Of a DNA stretch of 64,000 nt, positions 28,024 through 36,959 are shown in pieces (position 1 is the first letter of the stretch; the number at the start of each line of letters is the position of its first letter). This stretch comes from JAOPZW01 sp963789015. Its GTDB lineage: Bacteria; Actinomycetota; Thermoleophilia; Solirubrobacterales; Solirubrobacteraceae. The notes under the pieces are model-generated. The model was not told where the DNA came from. It searched no databases and saw only the letters and a list, made by a program, of their open reading frames with translations. The stretch spans positions 620,001-684,000 of the forward strand of contig CAWBIU010000004.1 in NCBI GenBank assembly GCA_963789015.1. Reading direction: 5' to 3'. The position numbers and the translations under genes were made by a program.

Positions 28024-29121
28024 TCAGCGGACGGGCGTGCCCGCGCCGGTGGCGGTCGCCGCCGTCGTCTCGCGCAGCACGGCGCCCATCCCGCCGATCG
28101 CGTACGCCTCGCGCTGCAGGCCCGCGCCGCCGCCGTGCTGCATGAGCCCGCGCAGCCCGTCGAGCTCGTCCTCGCAGCCGAGCTCCCGCGCGTCGTCGCG
28201 GACGAGCTCGAGCGCCTCGTCGAGCAGGTCGCGAACCGGGCACAGGCGGCCCTCGGCATCGGGCAGCTCGGAGCGCACGCCGAAGCGCGCGGCGCGGAAC
28301 GTGCCCTCCTCGAGGATCTCGGCCGGCGGGTCGGCCTGCGCATCGGACGTCGCCTCGTGGCGGGCCAGGCAGTGGACCAGGGCCACGAGCGCGGCGAGGT
28401 CGTCGATCGACGCCTGGGCGTCGAGCGCGCGGATCTCGACCGTCCCGAGCCGCGGGTGCGGGCGCAGCGCCCACCAGAAGTACGTGTAGTCGGGCACGTC
28501 GGCGGCGCGCGCGAGCATCGCGCTCGTCTCGCAGAAGTCCTCGAAGTCGCGCATCGCGCGCGGCACGCCGGTGCGCGGCCAGCTGCGCAGCGTCACCTCG
28601 CGCGACGAGGCCAGCCCGGTGTCGCGCCCGTGGCGGAACGGCGAGTTGGCGGCGAGCGCCTGCAGCAAGGGCAGGTGGCGGCGCAGGCCGTTGAAGGCCC
28701 GGATCGCCGTCTCGGCGTCGGGCATGCCGACGTGGACGTGCGTCCCGGCGACCGCCGTCGCCGCGGCGTCGCCGAGCAGTTCCTTGATGCGCTCGTAGCG
28801 CTCCTTGTCCGAGACGCCGGCGTCGCCCTCCTCGGCCAGCGGGTGCGTGCCCGACCCGAGCAGCCCGGCGCCCGTGACCAGCACGGCGCGGCGCAGGCCG
28901 CCGAGCGTGCCGACGGCCTCGCCCGCCGTGGCGCAGACGTCGGTGATGAGCTCGACCTGGCAGGCGTGCAGCTCCTGCTCGACGCCCCCGTCGACGGGCC
29001 CGAGGCGTTCGAGCACGGCGGGCGACGCGTTGACCTGCGCGCCCGTCTGCGGATCGACGAGGAACAGCTCCTCCTCGACGCCGAGCGAGAACGGCTCGCC
29101 CGAGCCGAAGCGCTCCTCCAT
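28024..29121 (-). CDS. YbdK/GCS2-type carboxylate-amine ligase
   Basis: 365 residues, glutamate-cysteine ligase family 2. FSLGVEEELFLVDP contains the ATP/metal Glu cluster; GTHVHVGMPDAETA, WALRPHPRLGTVEIRALDAQ and HGRDTGLASSREVTLRSW are family signatures. The YbdK group joins a carboxylate to an amino group with ATP; many members have weak gamma-glutamylcysteine ligase activity and unknown natural substrates. The start ATG 29121 follows a GGAGA stretch. It is divergent from the LuxR regulator gene (73 bp apart), which may control it, but no operator is visible. Confidence 0.88.
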   Translation of the reverse strand: MEERFGSGEPFSLGVEEELFLVDPQTGAQVNASPAVLERLGPVDGGVEQELHACQVELITDVCATAGEAVGTLGGLRRAVLVTGAGLLGSGTHPLAEEGDAGVSDKERYERIKELLGDAAATAVAGTHVHVGMPDAETAIRAFNGLRRHLPLLQALAANSPFRHGRDTGLASSREVTLRSWPRTGVPRAMRDFEDFCETSAMLARAADVPDYTYFWWALRPHPRLGTVEIRALDAQASIDDLAALVALVHCLARHEATSDAQADPPAEILEEGTFRAARFGVRSELPDAEGRLCPVRDLLDEALELVRDDARELGCEDELDGLRGLMQHGGGAGLQREAYAIGGMGAVLRETTAATATGAGTPVR

Positions 29122-29194
29122 GTCTCCGCCGGCGCTCACCGCGACGGGTCTGCCCGCCGCGCGCCGATCGCGAACGGGCGCGATACTCGTGGGG

Positions 29195-32173
29195 ATGGCG
29201 ACGCGCGTCACCAGCTCGCACCTCGTCGGCCGCACGGCCGAGCTCGCAGAGCTCGAGGGCGCGCTGGCCGAGGCGGCCGACGGGCGCCCGTCCGTCGCCT
29301 TCCTGGCCGGCGAGTCGGGCGTCGGCAAGAGCCGTCTGCTGACCGAGCTCGTGGGGCGCGCGCGCGAGTCCGGTGCCGTCGTGCTGACCGGCGACGCCGT
29401 CGAGCTCGGCGAGGGCGAGCTCCCCTACGCGCCGCTGGTGGCCGCGCTGCGCCCGCTCGCGCGCGCCGGCGACCCGGTGCTCGGCGAGCTCCCCGAGGGC
29501 GCGCGCGGCGAGCTCTCCACGCTGCTGCCCGAGGTCGGCTCGCGCCCGGCCGCCTCCAGCGCCGAGGACGAGCGCGGCGCCGCGCAGCGCCGCCTGTTCG
29601 AGGCGCTGCTCGCCCTGCTCGACCGCCTCGGCGAGCGCGCGCCGGTGCTGCTCGCGCTCGAGGACCTGCACTGGGCCGACCGCTCCACGCGCGCCTTCCT
29701 CGCCTTCCTGTCCCGCAGCCTGAACGCCGAGCGCGTGCTCGCCGTGCTCACCTACCGCTCGGACGAGCTGCACCGCCGCCATCCGCTGCGCCCGCTGCTC
29801 GCCGAGCTCGAGCGCGACCCGCGCGCGCGGCGCATCGAGCTCGCGCGCTTCGGCCGCGAGGAGCTCGCCGAGGCGCTCGAGGACATCCTCTCCGAGCCTC
29901 CGCCGCCCGACCTGGTCGACCGCCTGCTGGCGCGCACGGAGGGCAACCCGCTGTTCGCCGAGGAGCTGCTCGCCGCCGGGACCGACGGCCGCGGCGGCCT
30001 TCCCCCCACCCTGCGCGACGCGCTCATGGTCCGCGTCGAGCGCCTGCCCGAGCCCGCCCAGGAGGCGCTGCGGCTGCTCGCCGCCGGCCGCCGCGTCGAT
30101 CACGCGCTGCTCGCCGCGGCCAGCGGGCTCGAGCCCGGGGTGCTGCGCGACGCGCTGCGCGAGGCGGTCGCCGGGCACATCATCGTCGTCGACGGCGACG
30201 GCTGGTACGCGTTCCGCCACGCGCTGCTGCGCGAGGTCATCGACGACGACCTCCTGCCCGGCGAGCGCTCGGACCTGCACCTCGCGCTCGCGCACGCCTT
30301 CGAGCAGCGCGCGACCGAGGGCCCGGGCGGCGCGTGGGTCGCCGCCGGGATCGCGGAGCACTACCGCGCCGCCGGGGACCAGCCGGCCGAGCTGGCCGCC
30401 GCGGTCCGCGCCGCCGGAGAGGCGCAGCGCGTGCACGCGCCCGGCGAGGCCGCCGCCCTGCTGGACCGCGCGCTGGACCTGTGGGAGCGCGTGCCGGACC
30501 CCGAGGCGCGCGCGGGGGCCGAGCGCGCCGACATCCTGCTCACTGCGGCGAAGTTGCACTACAGCACCGGCGACGACGTCCGCTCGGTGACCCTCGCCCA
30601 GAAGGCGATCGACGAGATCGATGCGGACGCCGACCCGCTGCGGATGGCGACGGCGCTCGGCGAGCTGGCGCACATGCTGTGGAGCCTGGGACGCGGCGAG
30701 GCGGCCCGCGACGCGCTCGGTCGCGGGCTCGAGCTGCTCCCCGCAAGCGACGCGACGCCCGAGCGCGCCGAGCTGCTCGACACGCAGGTGCGCTTTCTCA
30801 TGCTCCAGGGCCGCTACCGCCAGACGCGCGAGGCCGCCGACGAGGCGCTCGCCGCGATCTCGGCGTCGGGCGCCGAGCGCCTGCGCGCCACGGTCCTTCA
30901 CCGGCTGGGGATCGCGCTCATGTTCGACGGCGAGGAGGAGCGCGGGATCGCGACGCTGCGCGAGTCGCTCGAGCTCGCGCGCGAGTCCGGCCAGGCGACC
31001 GCGATGGCGATCGCGTATGCCAACCTGGCCGACGGCCTCAACGCGCTCGGGCGCGGCGAGGAGGCCGAGGCCGTCGTCCTCGAGGCGCTCGGCGCCACGG
31101 GCAAGTCGTCGGCCCGCGTGCGTCGCTGGCTGACCATCGAGGGCGGCGTCGTCGCCTTCGAGCGCGGCGACTGGCAGGTGGCCGACGCGCGCGTCCTGCG
31201 CCCGCCGCCGGTGTCCGGGACGGCGCGTATCTACGCCCTCACGCGCGAGGCCGAGCTCGCGCTCGGGCGCGGCGACGCGGTGTCCGCCGAGCGGCTGCTC
31301 GACGAGATCACCGACCTCATGGCGAACACGCTGGAGCCCCAGCTGATCGGCGGCGCGGGCGCGCTGCGCGCGGAGCTCGAGCGGCGCACCGGGCGCCTGG
31401 AGGCGGCGCGCGCGACGATCGAGGACGCGCTCGACCGGCTCGAGTTCTGCACGGAGGACGTCCGCTACCTCGCGCGCCTGGCAAGCGAGGGCATCGCCGT
31501 CGAAGCCGACCTCGCCGAGCGCGCCCGTGACGTGGGCGACGCCGACGCCGAGCGCGACGCGCTCGCCCGCATCGAGCCGCTGGTCATGCGTGTCGAGGCG
31601 GCGGCGGCCGACCCCCGGCCGGTCGAGTGCGCGCACCTGGCCACCGCCCGCGCCGACGTCGCGCGCGCCCGCGGCGAGAGCGACCCGGCGCTGTGGGCCA
31701 CCGCGGCCGAGGCGTGGGCGCGAACGGTGCGCCCCTACTGCGAGGCGCAGGCGCGCCTGCACGAGGCCGAGGCCCACGTCGCCGCGGGCGACCGCGACGG
31801 CGCGTCGGGCGCGGCCGGCGAGGCGCTCGCCATCGCCCGGCGGGTCGGCGCGGCGTGGCTGGCCGGCGAGGCCGAGGGCCTGGCCGCGCGGGCGCGCCTG
31901 CGGATCGCCGACGCCGACGCCGCCGCGCCCGACGCCCCCGCCGACGACGAGCCCGAGGAGGCGCCGTTCGGGCTCACCCCGCGCGAGCTGCAGGTGCTCG
32001 CACTCGTCGCCCGCGGCGCGACGAACCGCGAGATCGGCGCGGAGCTCTACATGGCCGAGAAGACCGCGAGCGTCCACGTCTCGCGGATCCTCGCCAAGCT
32101 CGACGTGCGCAGCCGCACCGAGGCCGCGGCGGTCGCGCACCGCCACGGCCTCGCCGAGGGCGCCGCCGCCTAG
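29195..32173 (+). CDS. Large AAA-ATPase LuxR-family regulator
   Basis: 992 residues. An N-terminal AAA/NTPase (residues about 10-300) has Walker A ESGVGKSRLLTE and Walker B VLLALEDLHWADRS, with GNPLFAEELL nearby. A long TPR-like helical middle (residues about 340-900) consists of A-x-A-x-G-E-A repeats. The C-terminal LuxR HTH is LTPRELQVLALVARGATNRE followed by EKTASVHVSRILAKLDV. This is the MalT/STAND-type or TmoS-like regulator architecture, in which ATP and a ligand drive activation. It has two plausible targets: itself and the divergent YbdK gene. The stop shares CTAG with the convergent amidohydrolase. Confidence 0.92.
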   Translation: MATRVTSSHLVGRTAELAELEGALAEAADGRPSVAFLAGESGVGKSRLLTELVGRARESGAVVLTGDAVELGEGELPYAPLVAALRPLARAGDPVLGELPEGARGELSTLLPEVGSRPAASSAEDERGAAQRRLFEALLALLDRLGERAPVLLALEDLHWADRSTRAFLAFLSRSLNAERVLAVLTYRSDELHRRHPLRPLLAELERDPRARRIELARFGREELAEALEDILSEPPPPDLVDRLLARTEGNPLFAEELLAAGTDGRGGLPPTLRDALMVRVERLPEPAQEALRLLAAGRRVDHALLAAASGLEPGVLRDALREAVAGHIIVVDGDGWYAFRHALLREVIDDDLLPGERSDLHLALAHAFEQRATEGPGGAWVAAGIAEHYRAAGDQPAELAAAVRAAGEAQRVHAPGEAAALLDRALDLWERVPDPEARAGAERADILLTAAKLHYSTGDDVRSVTLAQKAIDEIDADADPLRMATALGELAHMLWSLGRGEAARDALGRGLELLPASDATPERAELLDTQVRFLMLQGRYRQTREAADEALAAISASGAERLRATVLHRLGIALMFDGEEERGIATLRESLELARESGQATAMAIAYANLADGLNALGRGEEAEAVVLEALGATGKSSARVRRWLTIEGGVVAFERGDWQVADARVLRPPPVSGTARIYALTREAELALGRGDAVSAERLLDEITDLMANTLEPQLIGGAGALRAELERRTGRLEAARATIEDALDRLEFCTEDVRYLARLASEGIAVEADLAERARDVGDADAERDALARIEPLVMRVEAAAADPRPVECAHLATARADVARARGESDPALWATAAEAWARTVRPYCEAQARLHEAEAHVAAGDRDGASGAAGEALAIARRVGAAWLAGEAEGLAARARLRIADADAAAPDAPADDEPEEAPFGLTPRELQVLALVARGATNREIGAELYMAEKTASVHVSRILAKLDVRSRTEAAAVAHRHGLAEGAAA

Positions 32174-33279
32174 CCCAGGTCGTAGAGCGCGAGCGCGTTG
32201 TCGCGCAGCACGCGCCGTCCCGCCTCGGCGGCCTCCTCGGGGTCGAGCGCCTCGCCGAGCACCTCGGCCAACCCGGCGCGCCACCAGGTCGCAGCGAGGT
32301 AGTACAGCTCCGGCGTGCGCGCGGCGTCGGAGGCATAGAGCAGCTTGGAGACCGGCGCGAGCTCGAGCGCCTGGCGGATCGTCTCGGCCGGGCGGCCGAC
32401 GTGCGGGATGGTCAGCGAGACGTCGAGGAAGACGTTGGGCAGGACGTGCGCCAGCCAGCCCGCCTGGCGCACGAACGGGTAGCAGTGCAGGAGCACGAAC
32501 GGGGTCGTGTCGAAGCGCTGCAGCAGCGGGCCGAGCAGCGCCGGGTCGGCGCGCGGCAGGAACAGGTCCGAGTCGCCGAAGCCGCAGTGCACCTGCACGG
32601 GCAGCGCCGCCGCGGCGTTGGCCTCGAGCGCGTCGACGAGCAGCAGCTCGAGCAGCGCGCGGTCCTGCAGGCGCGCCGGGCGGGCCGCGAGCGCGGCCGC
32701 GGCGGCGTCCTCGTCGCCGCCCGCCGGGTCGATGTCGAGCCCCGAGCGGTACGCGGCGACCGTCTTCAGCCCGGCGAAGCCGCGCCCGCCGGCGCCGGCG
32801 ACCTCGGCGCGGACGCGCTCGCGCAGGGCGCCGAGGCCGAGCCCGGCGGCGATGCCCTCCTCGGCCACGCGCTCGATGCGCATGACCGGCGCCGACCGCG
32901 CGCCGCCGAGCTCGCCCATCCGCTCGTGGCTCTCCCCCTCGCCGGGCGGCGGGAAGCCGTCGTCGATGAGCAGCCAGTCCGTGCCCGTGGCGCGCATGAG
33001 CGAGGCCGCGTACTCGTCGGGTGGGGTCGCCCGGCGGTGGGCGAAGACGGCCTCCTCGTCCGGGGCGCAGCCGAGCAGCGCGCCGAGCACGCGCATCGCC
33101 CGCCGGTACGTGAGCCCGCTGGCCACGTGTGGCCACTGGCGCGGGTCCGGGCTCTCGGAGAACAGCCCGCGGAACTCGTCGAGCGTGGCCGGGGTCCCGA
33201 CGATGCCGTGCGCGTGGTGGTCGACGAGCCGGACCTCGCCCAGGGTCTCGGGAAGCGACCGCCGAGGGCCTTCGGGCAT
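32170..33279 (-). CDS. Amidohydrolase 2, FluG N-terminal-like
   Basis: 369 residues. VRLVDHHAHGIVGTP carries the H-x-H metal site, ALPVQVHCGFGDSDLFLP supplies a further His, PFVLLHCYPFVRQAGWLAHV a fourth, and KLLYASDAARTPELYYLA contains the Asp. These are the ligands of the metal-dependent amidohydrolase TIM barrel. The same domain forms the N-terminal half of fungal FluG, whose C-terminal half is a glutamine synthetase-like domain; here a glutamine synthetase homologue is encoded 0.6 kb away on the same strand. It may hydrolyse a gamma-glutamyl amide or feed such a substrate to that ligase. Inference rests on family context. Confidence 0.85.
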   Translation of the reverse strand: MPEGPRRSLPETLGEVRLVDHHAHGIVGTPATLDEFRGLFSESPDPRQWPHVASGLTYRRAMRVLGALLGCAPDEEAVFAHRRATPPDEYAASLMRATGTDWLLIDDGFPPPGEGESHERMGELGGARSAPVMRIERVAEEGIAAGLGLGALRERVRAEVAGAGGRGFAGLKTVAAYRSGLDIDPAGGDEDAAAAALAARPARLQDRALLELLLVDALEANAAAALPVQVHCGFGDSDLFLPRADPALLGPLLQRFDTTPFVLLHCYPFVRQAGWLAHVLPNVFLDVSLTIPHVGRPAETIRQALELAPVSKLLYASDAARTPELYYLAATWWRAGLAEVLGEALDPEEAAEAGRRVLRDNALALYDLG

Positions 33280-33366
33280 GCCCGCAGCCTACGCTTGCGG
33301 TCACGGCCCGCTTGCCGTGCGGCGGCGCCGGGAAGGCCGTCGCTGAACGCCGACCAGGAGGACTCC

Positions 33367-33570
33367 ATGGCATCCGCAACCCAGATCGGGACCGCAGGAC
33401 TGCAGGGCTGGCGCGCAAAGGTCGGCGACTCCGTCGCCGGACCGGTCTCGAACCGCACCCCGTTGGACGCCGAGCAGGTCCGGGCCGCCGTCGGCGCCCT
33501 GTTCTTCGTGCTCGCGGTGATGTACGTCGTCCGGACCGTGCTCGACGCGTCTCGCCGGGTGCGCGCCTAG
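33367..33570 (+). CDS. Small single-helix membrane protein
   Basis: 67 residues starting MASATQIGTAGLQGWRAK, with one helix (VGALFFVLAVMYVVRTVL) and a basic tail (DASRRVRA). AGGAGG at 33356-33361 provides a textbook ribosome site six bases before the ATG, so expression is likely. It lies between the two halves of the FluG-like module, transcribed in the opposite direction to both. No family recognised. Confidence 0.65.
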   Translation: MASATQIGTAGLQGWRAKVGDSVAGPVSNRTPLDAEQVRAAVGALFFVLAVMYVVRTVLDASRRVRA

Positions 33571-33591
33571 GGCTCAGTACCTCAGGAAGTG
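33570..33591. repeat. Copy A of a 22-bp repeat matching the glutamine synthetase C-terminus
   Basis: This 22-mer differs by one base from 33894-33915, which encodes the last codons of the glutamine synthetase (G-H-F-L-K-Y-stop). Read on the minus strand it encodes S-H-F-L-R-Y-stop, with a stop two codons further upstream. The two copies flank the 59-residue gene at 33641-33820. It may be a relic of a second synthetase gene or of a local duplication. Confidence 0.6.
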
Positions 33592-33640
33592 GCTGCGCTA
33601 GGCGACTTTGGCGACGTCCGAGGTGGCGGGTGCCGTGCCG

Positions 33641-33820
33641 TCAGCCCGCGCCGAAGCCGCCCATCGGGCCCCCGTCCACCGTTCCGCCGCCGCCGCCGGG
33701 GGTTTGCTCCTTCGAGGCGCGAAGTCTGGTGGCGATCTCCGCGGCTCGTTCTCGCTTGAGCCGTCGCCGCGCTCGCCATCGTCGAAGCGGGCCGGTCTTG
33801 TGCGTTGCCTGGTCGCTCAT
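33641..33820 (-). CDS. Small basic protein with Gly-rich tail
   Basis: 59 residues: a Lys/Arg-rich first half (RRWRARRRLKRERAAEIATR) and a Gly-rich end (TPGGGGGTVDGGPMGGFGAG). Ribosome site GAGGAGG lies about nine bases before the ATG at 33820. The basic helix could bind nucleic acid or a membrane surface. It sits directly downstream of the glutamine synthetase gene on the same strand, inside a 22-bp repeat pair. No family recognised. Confidence 0.6.
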   Translation of the reverse strand: MSDQATHKTGPLRRWRARRRLKRERAAEIATRLRASKEQTPGGGGGTVDGGPMGGFGAG

Positions 33821-33897
33821 CGTGAGTCGACCTCCTCGCGCTTGAGGAGCCGAACCTACTCCTCTGAGTGGGTCAGCGGTCGGGTTGTTCGGCGGGC

Positions 33898-35253
33898 TCA
33901 GTACTTCAGGAAGTGACCCTGCTGCTCGAAGGCCTCGTCCTCTGACGAGTAGGTCTCCCATTCCGAGCGGCGCACGGCGAGGTAGGACCCGGCCAGGACG
34001 GGCCCGAGCGCGCCGGTCAGGGTCGCGTCGGCCTCGAGGGCGTCGAGCGCGTCGGCCTGCGTGGCGGGCAGCGGGCGCACGCCGAGGCGCTCGCGCTCGT
34101 CCTCGGGCAGCGTGCCCGGATCCACGGCCACGGGCTCGGGCGGCTGCAGGCCACGCTCGATCCCGTCCAGGCCGGCCGCGATCAGGCCGCCGATCGCCAG
34201 GTACGGGTTGCAGGTCGCGTCGGCGGCCTTGAGCTCGAGGTTCGTCGAGGCCTCCTCCATGCCGCGGAACACCGACGGCAGGCGCAGCGGCGCCTCGCGG
34301 TTGTCGAGCCCCCAGCAGGTGAAGGCGCCGGCCCAGAAGTGCGGGACGATGCGGTGGTAGGAGTTGAAGCTCGGCGCGGTCAGGCCGCACAGCCCGGGCA
34401 GGTGGGCGAGCACCCCGGCCAGGAACGAGCGCCCCTCGGCCGACAGGCGATCGGCGGCCGCGGCGTCGTGGAAGCGGTTGCGCTCGCCGTCCTCGTCCCA
34501 CAGCGAGAAGTGCATGTGGCAGCCGTTGCCGGCCCCGTCGGGCCACGGCTTCGGCGCCAGCGAGGCGACGAGCCCGTGCGCCGCGGCGACGCCGCGGATC
34601 GTCTCGCGCACGAGCAGCTGCTCGTCGGCCGCGCGCACGGCGGGACGATGGGGCGTCGTGATCTCCTGCTGGCCGTGCCCGAGCTCGGCGTAGAGCTGCT
34701 CGAGCGGGATGTCCTGGTCCTCGAGCGCGCCGGCGAGCGCGTCGGCGTAGTCCTGCGCGGTGGTCATCCCGATGGTCGAGAAGCACAGGCTCGAGTCGAT
34801 CGGCGCGAAGCCCTCGCCGTCGGGCATGGCGAGCGCGAACTCGTTCTCGAAGGCGACCTCGAGCCGCGCGCCGCGCTGCGCCAGCGCGGTCGCCATCCGC
34901 TTGCAGAACGCGCGCTGGTCGACCGGCGCGGGCTCGCCGTCGAGCGTTCGCTGGTCGACGAGCATCGCCCCGCTGCGCGGCGCGTAGGGCAGCACGCGGA
35001 ACGTCTCGGGGTCGGGCACGAGGCGGATCTCGCCGACCGGGCCCATCCCCTCGACGGGCTGCAGATGGTCGAGCCCGTTCATGGCGTTCATGGCGACGGT
35101 CAGCCCGATGCCGCTTTCCATGCGGCCCTCGAGGCCGTGCAGCGAGGACGCCTTGGCCCGGATCGTCCCGTCGTTGCCGCACCACAGGAAGCGCACGAGG
35201 CGCAGGCCGGCCTTCTCGGCCGCCTTCGCGATCTCCGAGGCGTCGACGCCCAC
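33898..35253 (-). CDS. Glutamine synthetase family ligase (FluG C-terminal-like)
   Basis: 451 residues from GTG 35253. The type I glutamine synthetase motifs are present: FENEFAL (metal Glu), GNGCHMHFSLWDEDG (ATP/glutamate loop), LDNREAPLRLPSV (arginine pocket) and ASTNLELKAADATCNPYLA. The N-terminal beta-grasp (LRLVRFLWCGNDGTIRAKAS) starts with an F-L-W-C sequence instead of the usual F-V-D motif. Housekeeping GlnA has an adenylylation Tyr loop near the end that is not obvious here, so a gamma-glutamyl-polyamine, gamma-glutamylamide or FluG-type ligase is likelier. The amidohydrolase 0.6 kb away supports that. Confidence 0.85.
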   Translation of the reverse strand: MGVDASEIAKAAEKAGLRLVRFLWCGNDGTIRAKASSLHGLEGRMESGIGLTVAMNAMNGLDHLQPVEGMGPVGEIRLVPDPETFRVLPYAPRSGAMLVDQRTLDGEPAPVDQRAFCKRMATALAQRGARLEVAFENEFALAMPDGEGFAPIDSSLCFSTIGMTTAQDYADALAGALEDQDIPLEQLYAELGHGQQEITTPHRPAVRAADEQLLVRETIRGVAAAHGLVASLAPKPWPDGAGNGCHMHFSLWDEDGERNRFHDAAAADRLSAEGRSFLAGVLAHLPGLCGLTAPSFNSYHRIVPHFWAGAFTCWGLDNREAPLRLPSVFRGMEEASTNLELKAADATCNPYLAIGGLIAAGLDGIERGLQPPEPVAVDPGTLPEDERERLGVRPLPATQADALDALEADATLTGALGPVLAGSYLAVRRSEWETYSSEDEAFEQQGHFLKY

Positions 35254-35278
35254 GACGCGACTCTAAGCAACCGGCGGC

Positions 35279-36400
35279 TCAGGCGGCGTCGAGCGCGTGG
35301 TCGCGCCGGCGGCGGCGCAGTGCGCCGGCCCCCAGCGCCCCAATCCCGCCGAGCAGCGCCAGCGGCAGCGCGAAGGCGAGCCCGATCAGGAGCACGCCGG
35401 CGGCGATCTCCAGGCCGCGTCGCGCGTCGCGCCAGGCGTCGCCCGGCCCCCAGCGGTCGCCCGGCGCTGCGCCGCCCGCGGACGGGCGCGCCGCGGTCAC
35501 GGTCAGGTCGATCGTCGCGAACGAGGTACGGGCATCCAGGGCGCGCAGCTCGCGCTCGAGGTGGCGCACCCTGGCCGACACGTCGGATAGGCGCGCGCGC
35601 AGGCGGTCGGCCTCGCGCCCCTGAGCCGTGGCCAGCGCCGCGACCAGCGCCCGGCGCTGCGTGCGCGCGTCGCGCAGCCGCGCCGCCGTCCCGTCGTGTG
35701 CCCCGGTGAGGTCCTGCGTCGCCTGCTCGATCGAGCGCACGTGGGCCAGGCGGCTGAGGTCGGCGATCGCGGCGTCCAGCCGTCCGGTCGGAACGCGCAG
35801 CACGAAGCTCGCCGTCCCGCGCGACCCGTCGCGCCCGATCTGCGAGCCCGCGACGTGGCCGCCGTGGCGCTGGGTCGTGCGCACGACGCCGTCCGTGACG
35901 GCGTTGAAGCGGTCGGCGCGCGCGCCGAGGTCGAGCCGCGCGCTGCGCTCGACGCGCCGGCCCGGCTGCGCCGGGACCGGCGCGGCCGCCACGCCGGGGG
36001 CCACGCTCGCGCTCGGCGCGGCCGCCGAGTCGGCCGCCTGGGGCGCGGCGGACCGCGATGCCGACTCCGGCGCGGCGGCGCCGCCGCCGCTGTCGGAGAA
36101 GCGGTCCTCCCCACCACCGGCCACCGCGACGAGCGCGACGATCGCGACCGCGACGACGGCGGTCGCCGGCAGCAGCGTGCGCATCCCCAGCCGCGGGCGC
36201 CACGAGCGTCGCGGGAAGCCGGCGGCCACGCGCGCGTCGAGGGCGGCCCGCGGGCGCTCGCGCATCGCCGGCGCGATCGCGCGCAGGTCCTCGGCGAGCA
36301 TCGCGAGCTGCGGGTCGGCGCCGGGCGCGCCGGAGATCGCGGCGTCGAGCGCCTCGAGCTCCGCGGCGACGGCCGGGTCGAGGGTCTCAGGACGGCGCAT
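35279..36400 (-). CDS. DUF4349 membrane protein with an anti-sigma-like N-terminus
   Basis: 373 residues. Residues 1-65 are a charged, Ala-rich cytoplasmic segment (ELEALDAAISGAPGADPQLA). A helix follows at about 76-98 (LLPATAVVAVAIVALVAVAG). The Ala/Pro/Ser-rich linker precedes a DUF4349 domain (RSARLDLGARADRFNAVTDG, GTASFVLRVPTGRLDAAIAD) that is coiled coil in its middle, then a second helix (LEIAAGVLLIGLAFALPLAL). It overlaps the sigma gene by 14 bp, and in actinobacteria such overlapping partners commonly sequester or sense for the sigma factor. Anti-sigma function is inferred from position. Confidence 0.8.
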   Translation of the reverse strand: MRRPETLDPAVAAELEALDAAISGAPGADPQLAMLAEDLRAIAPAMRERPRAALDARVAAGFPRRSWRPRLGMRTLLPATAVVAVAIVALVAVAGGGEDRFSDSGGGAAAPESASRSAAPQAADSAAAPSASVAPGVAAAPVPAQPGRRVERSARLDLGARADRFNAVTDGVVRTTQRHGGHVAGSQIGRDGSRGTASFVLRVPTGRLDAAIADLSRLAHVRSIEQATQDLTGAHDGTAARLRDARTQRRALVAALATAQGREADRLRARLSDVSARVRHLERELRALDARTSFATIDLTVTAARPSAGGAAPGDRWGPGDAWRDARRGLEIAAGVLLIGLAFALPLALLGGIGALGAGALRRRRRDHALDAA

Positions 36401-36959
36401 GGCAGGCCTCCCGGAGGCGGTGGACGGCACGGTGCAGGCGGGTGCCGGCATTCGAGGGCGAGATCCCGAGCACGGCCGCGATCTCGGCGTTGTCGAGGCC
36501 GGCGAAGAACTTCAGGGCGACGAGCTCGCGGTCGCGCGCCTCCAGCCCGGCGAGCGCCGCGCGCACGGTGGCGCGGCGGACGGGGTCGTCGCCGCCGCCC
36601 TCGGGCTCGGGCGCCCCGGGCTCGGCGGCCAGCGTGGCGACGCGCCGGCGGCGGCGCAGCTCGTCCAGGGCGGCGTGGCGCGCGATGCCGAACAGCCAGC
36701 CGCGGGCGCTGCCGCGCCTGGGGTCGTAGCTTCCGAGGCGCCGGAACGCGCGCTCGAAGGAGGCGGCGACGACGTCCTCGGCGGCGGAGCGGTCGCGCAC
36801 GAGCGTCGAGACGTAGGCGAACACGTCGTCGGCCGAGGTGCGGTACAGCTCCTCGAACGCGCCGCGCGTCAGGCGCGCCGGGGCCTCGGTGCCGGCGGGG
36901 CGGATCGCCGTGGCGGTGGTGGCGGGCACACCGGCACTACGCGCGGGCGGCCGATCCAT
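36387..36959 (-). CDS. ECF RNA polymerase sigma factor
   Basis: 190 residues. Region 2 is GAFEELYRTSADDVFAYVST with the D-x-x-A-E-D-V-V core and R-G-W-L-F-G-I-A-R-H (2.4); region 4 is LAGLEARDRELVALKFFAGL followed by NAEIAAVLGISPSNAGTRLH. The N-terminal 30 residues are a Pro/Ala/Thr-rich extension. The gene overlaps its DUF4349 partner (14 bp) downstream, and its ATG shares one base with the stop of the upstream oxidoreductase (TGATG), so the sigma gene is probably cotranscribed with both. Its own -35/-10 target sequence is not recognisable in the window. Confidence 0.92.
   Translation of the reverse strand: MDRPPARSAGVPATTATAIRPAGTEAPARLTRGAFEELYRTSADDVFAYVSTLVRDRSAAEDVVAASFERAFRRLGSYDPRRGSARGWLFGIARHAALDELRRRRRVATLAAEPGAPEPEGGGDDPVRRATVRAALAGLEARDRELVALKFFAGLDNAEIAAVLGISPSNAGTRLHRAVHRLREACHAPS

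Noticed and set aside
27974..33418. A very long open frame of about 1,800 codons on the minus strand, and a comparable one on the plus strand at 26479-31530
   Set aside because: They are Arg/Ala/Pro-rich antisense or out-of-frame readings of well-supported genes; high GC content removes stop codons, so length alone is no evidence.
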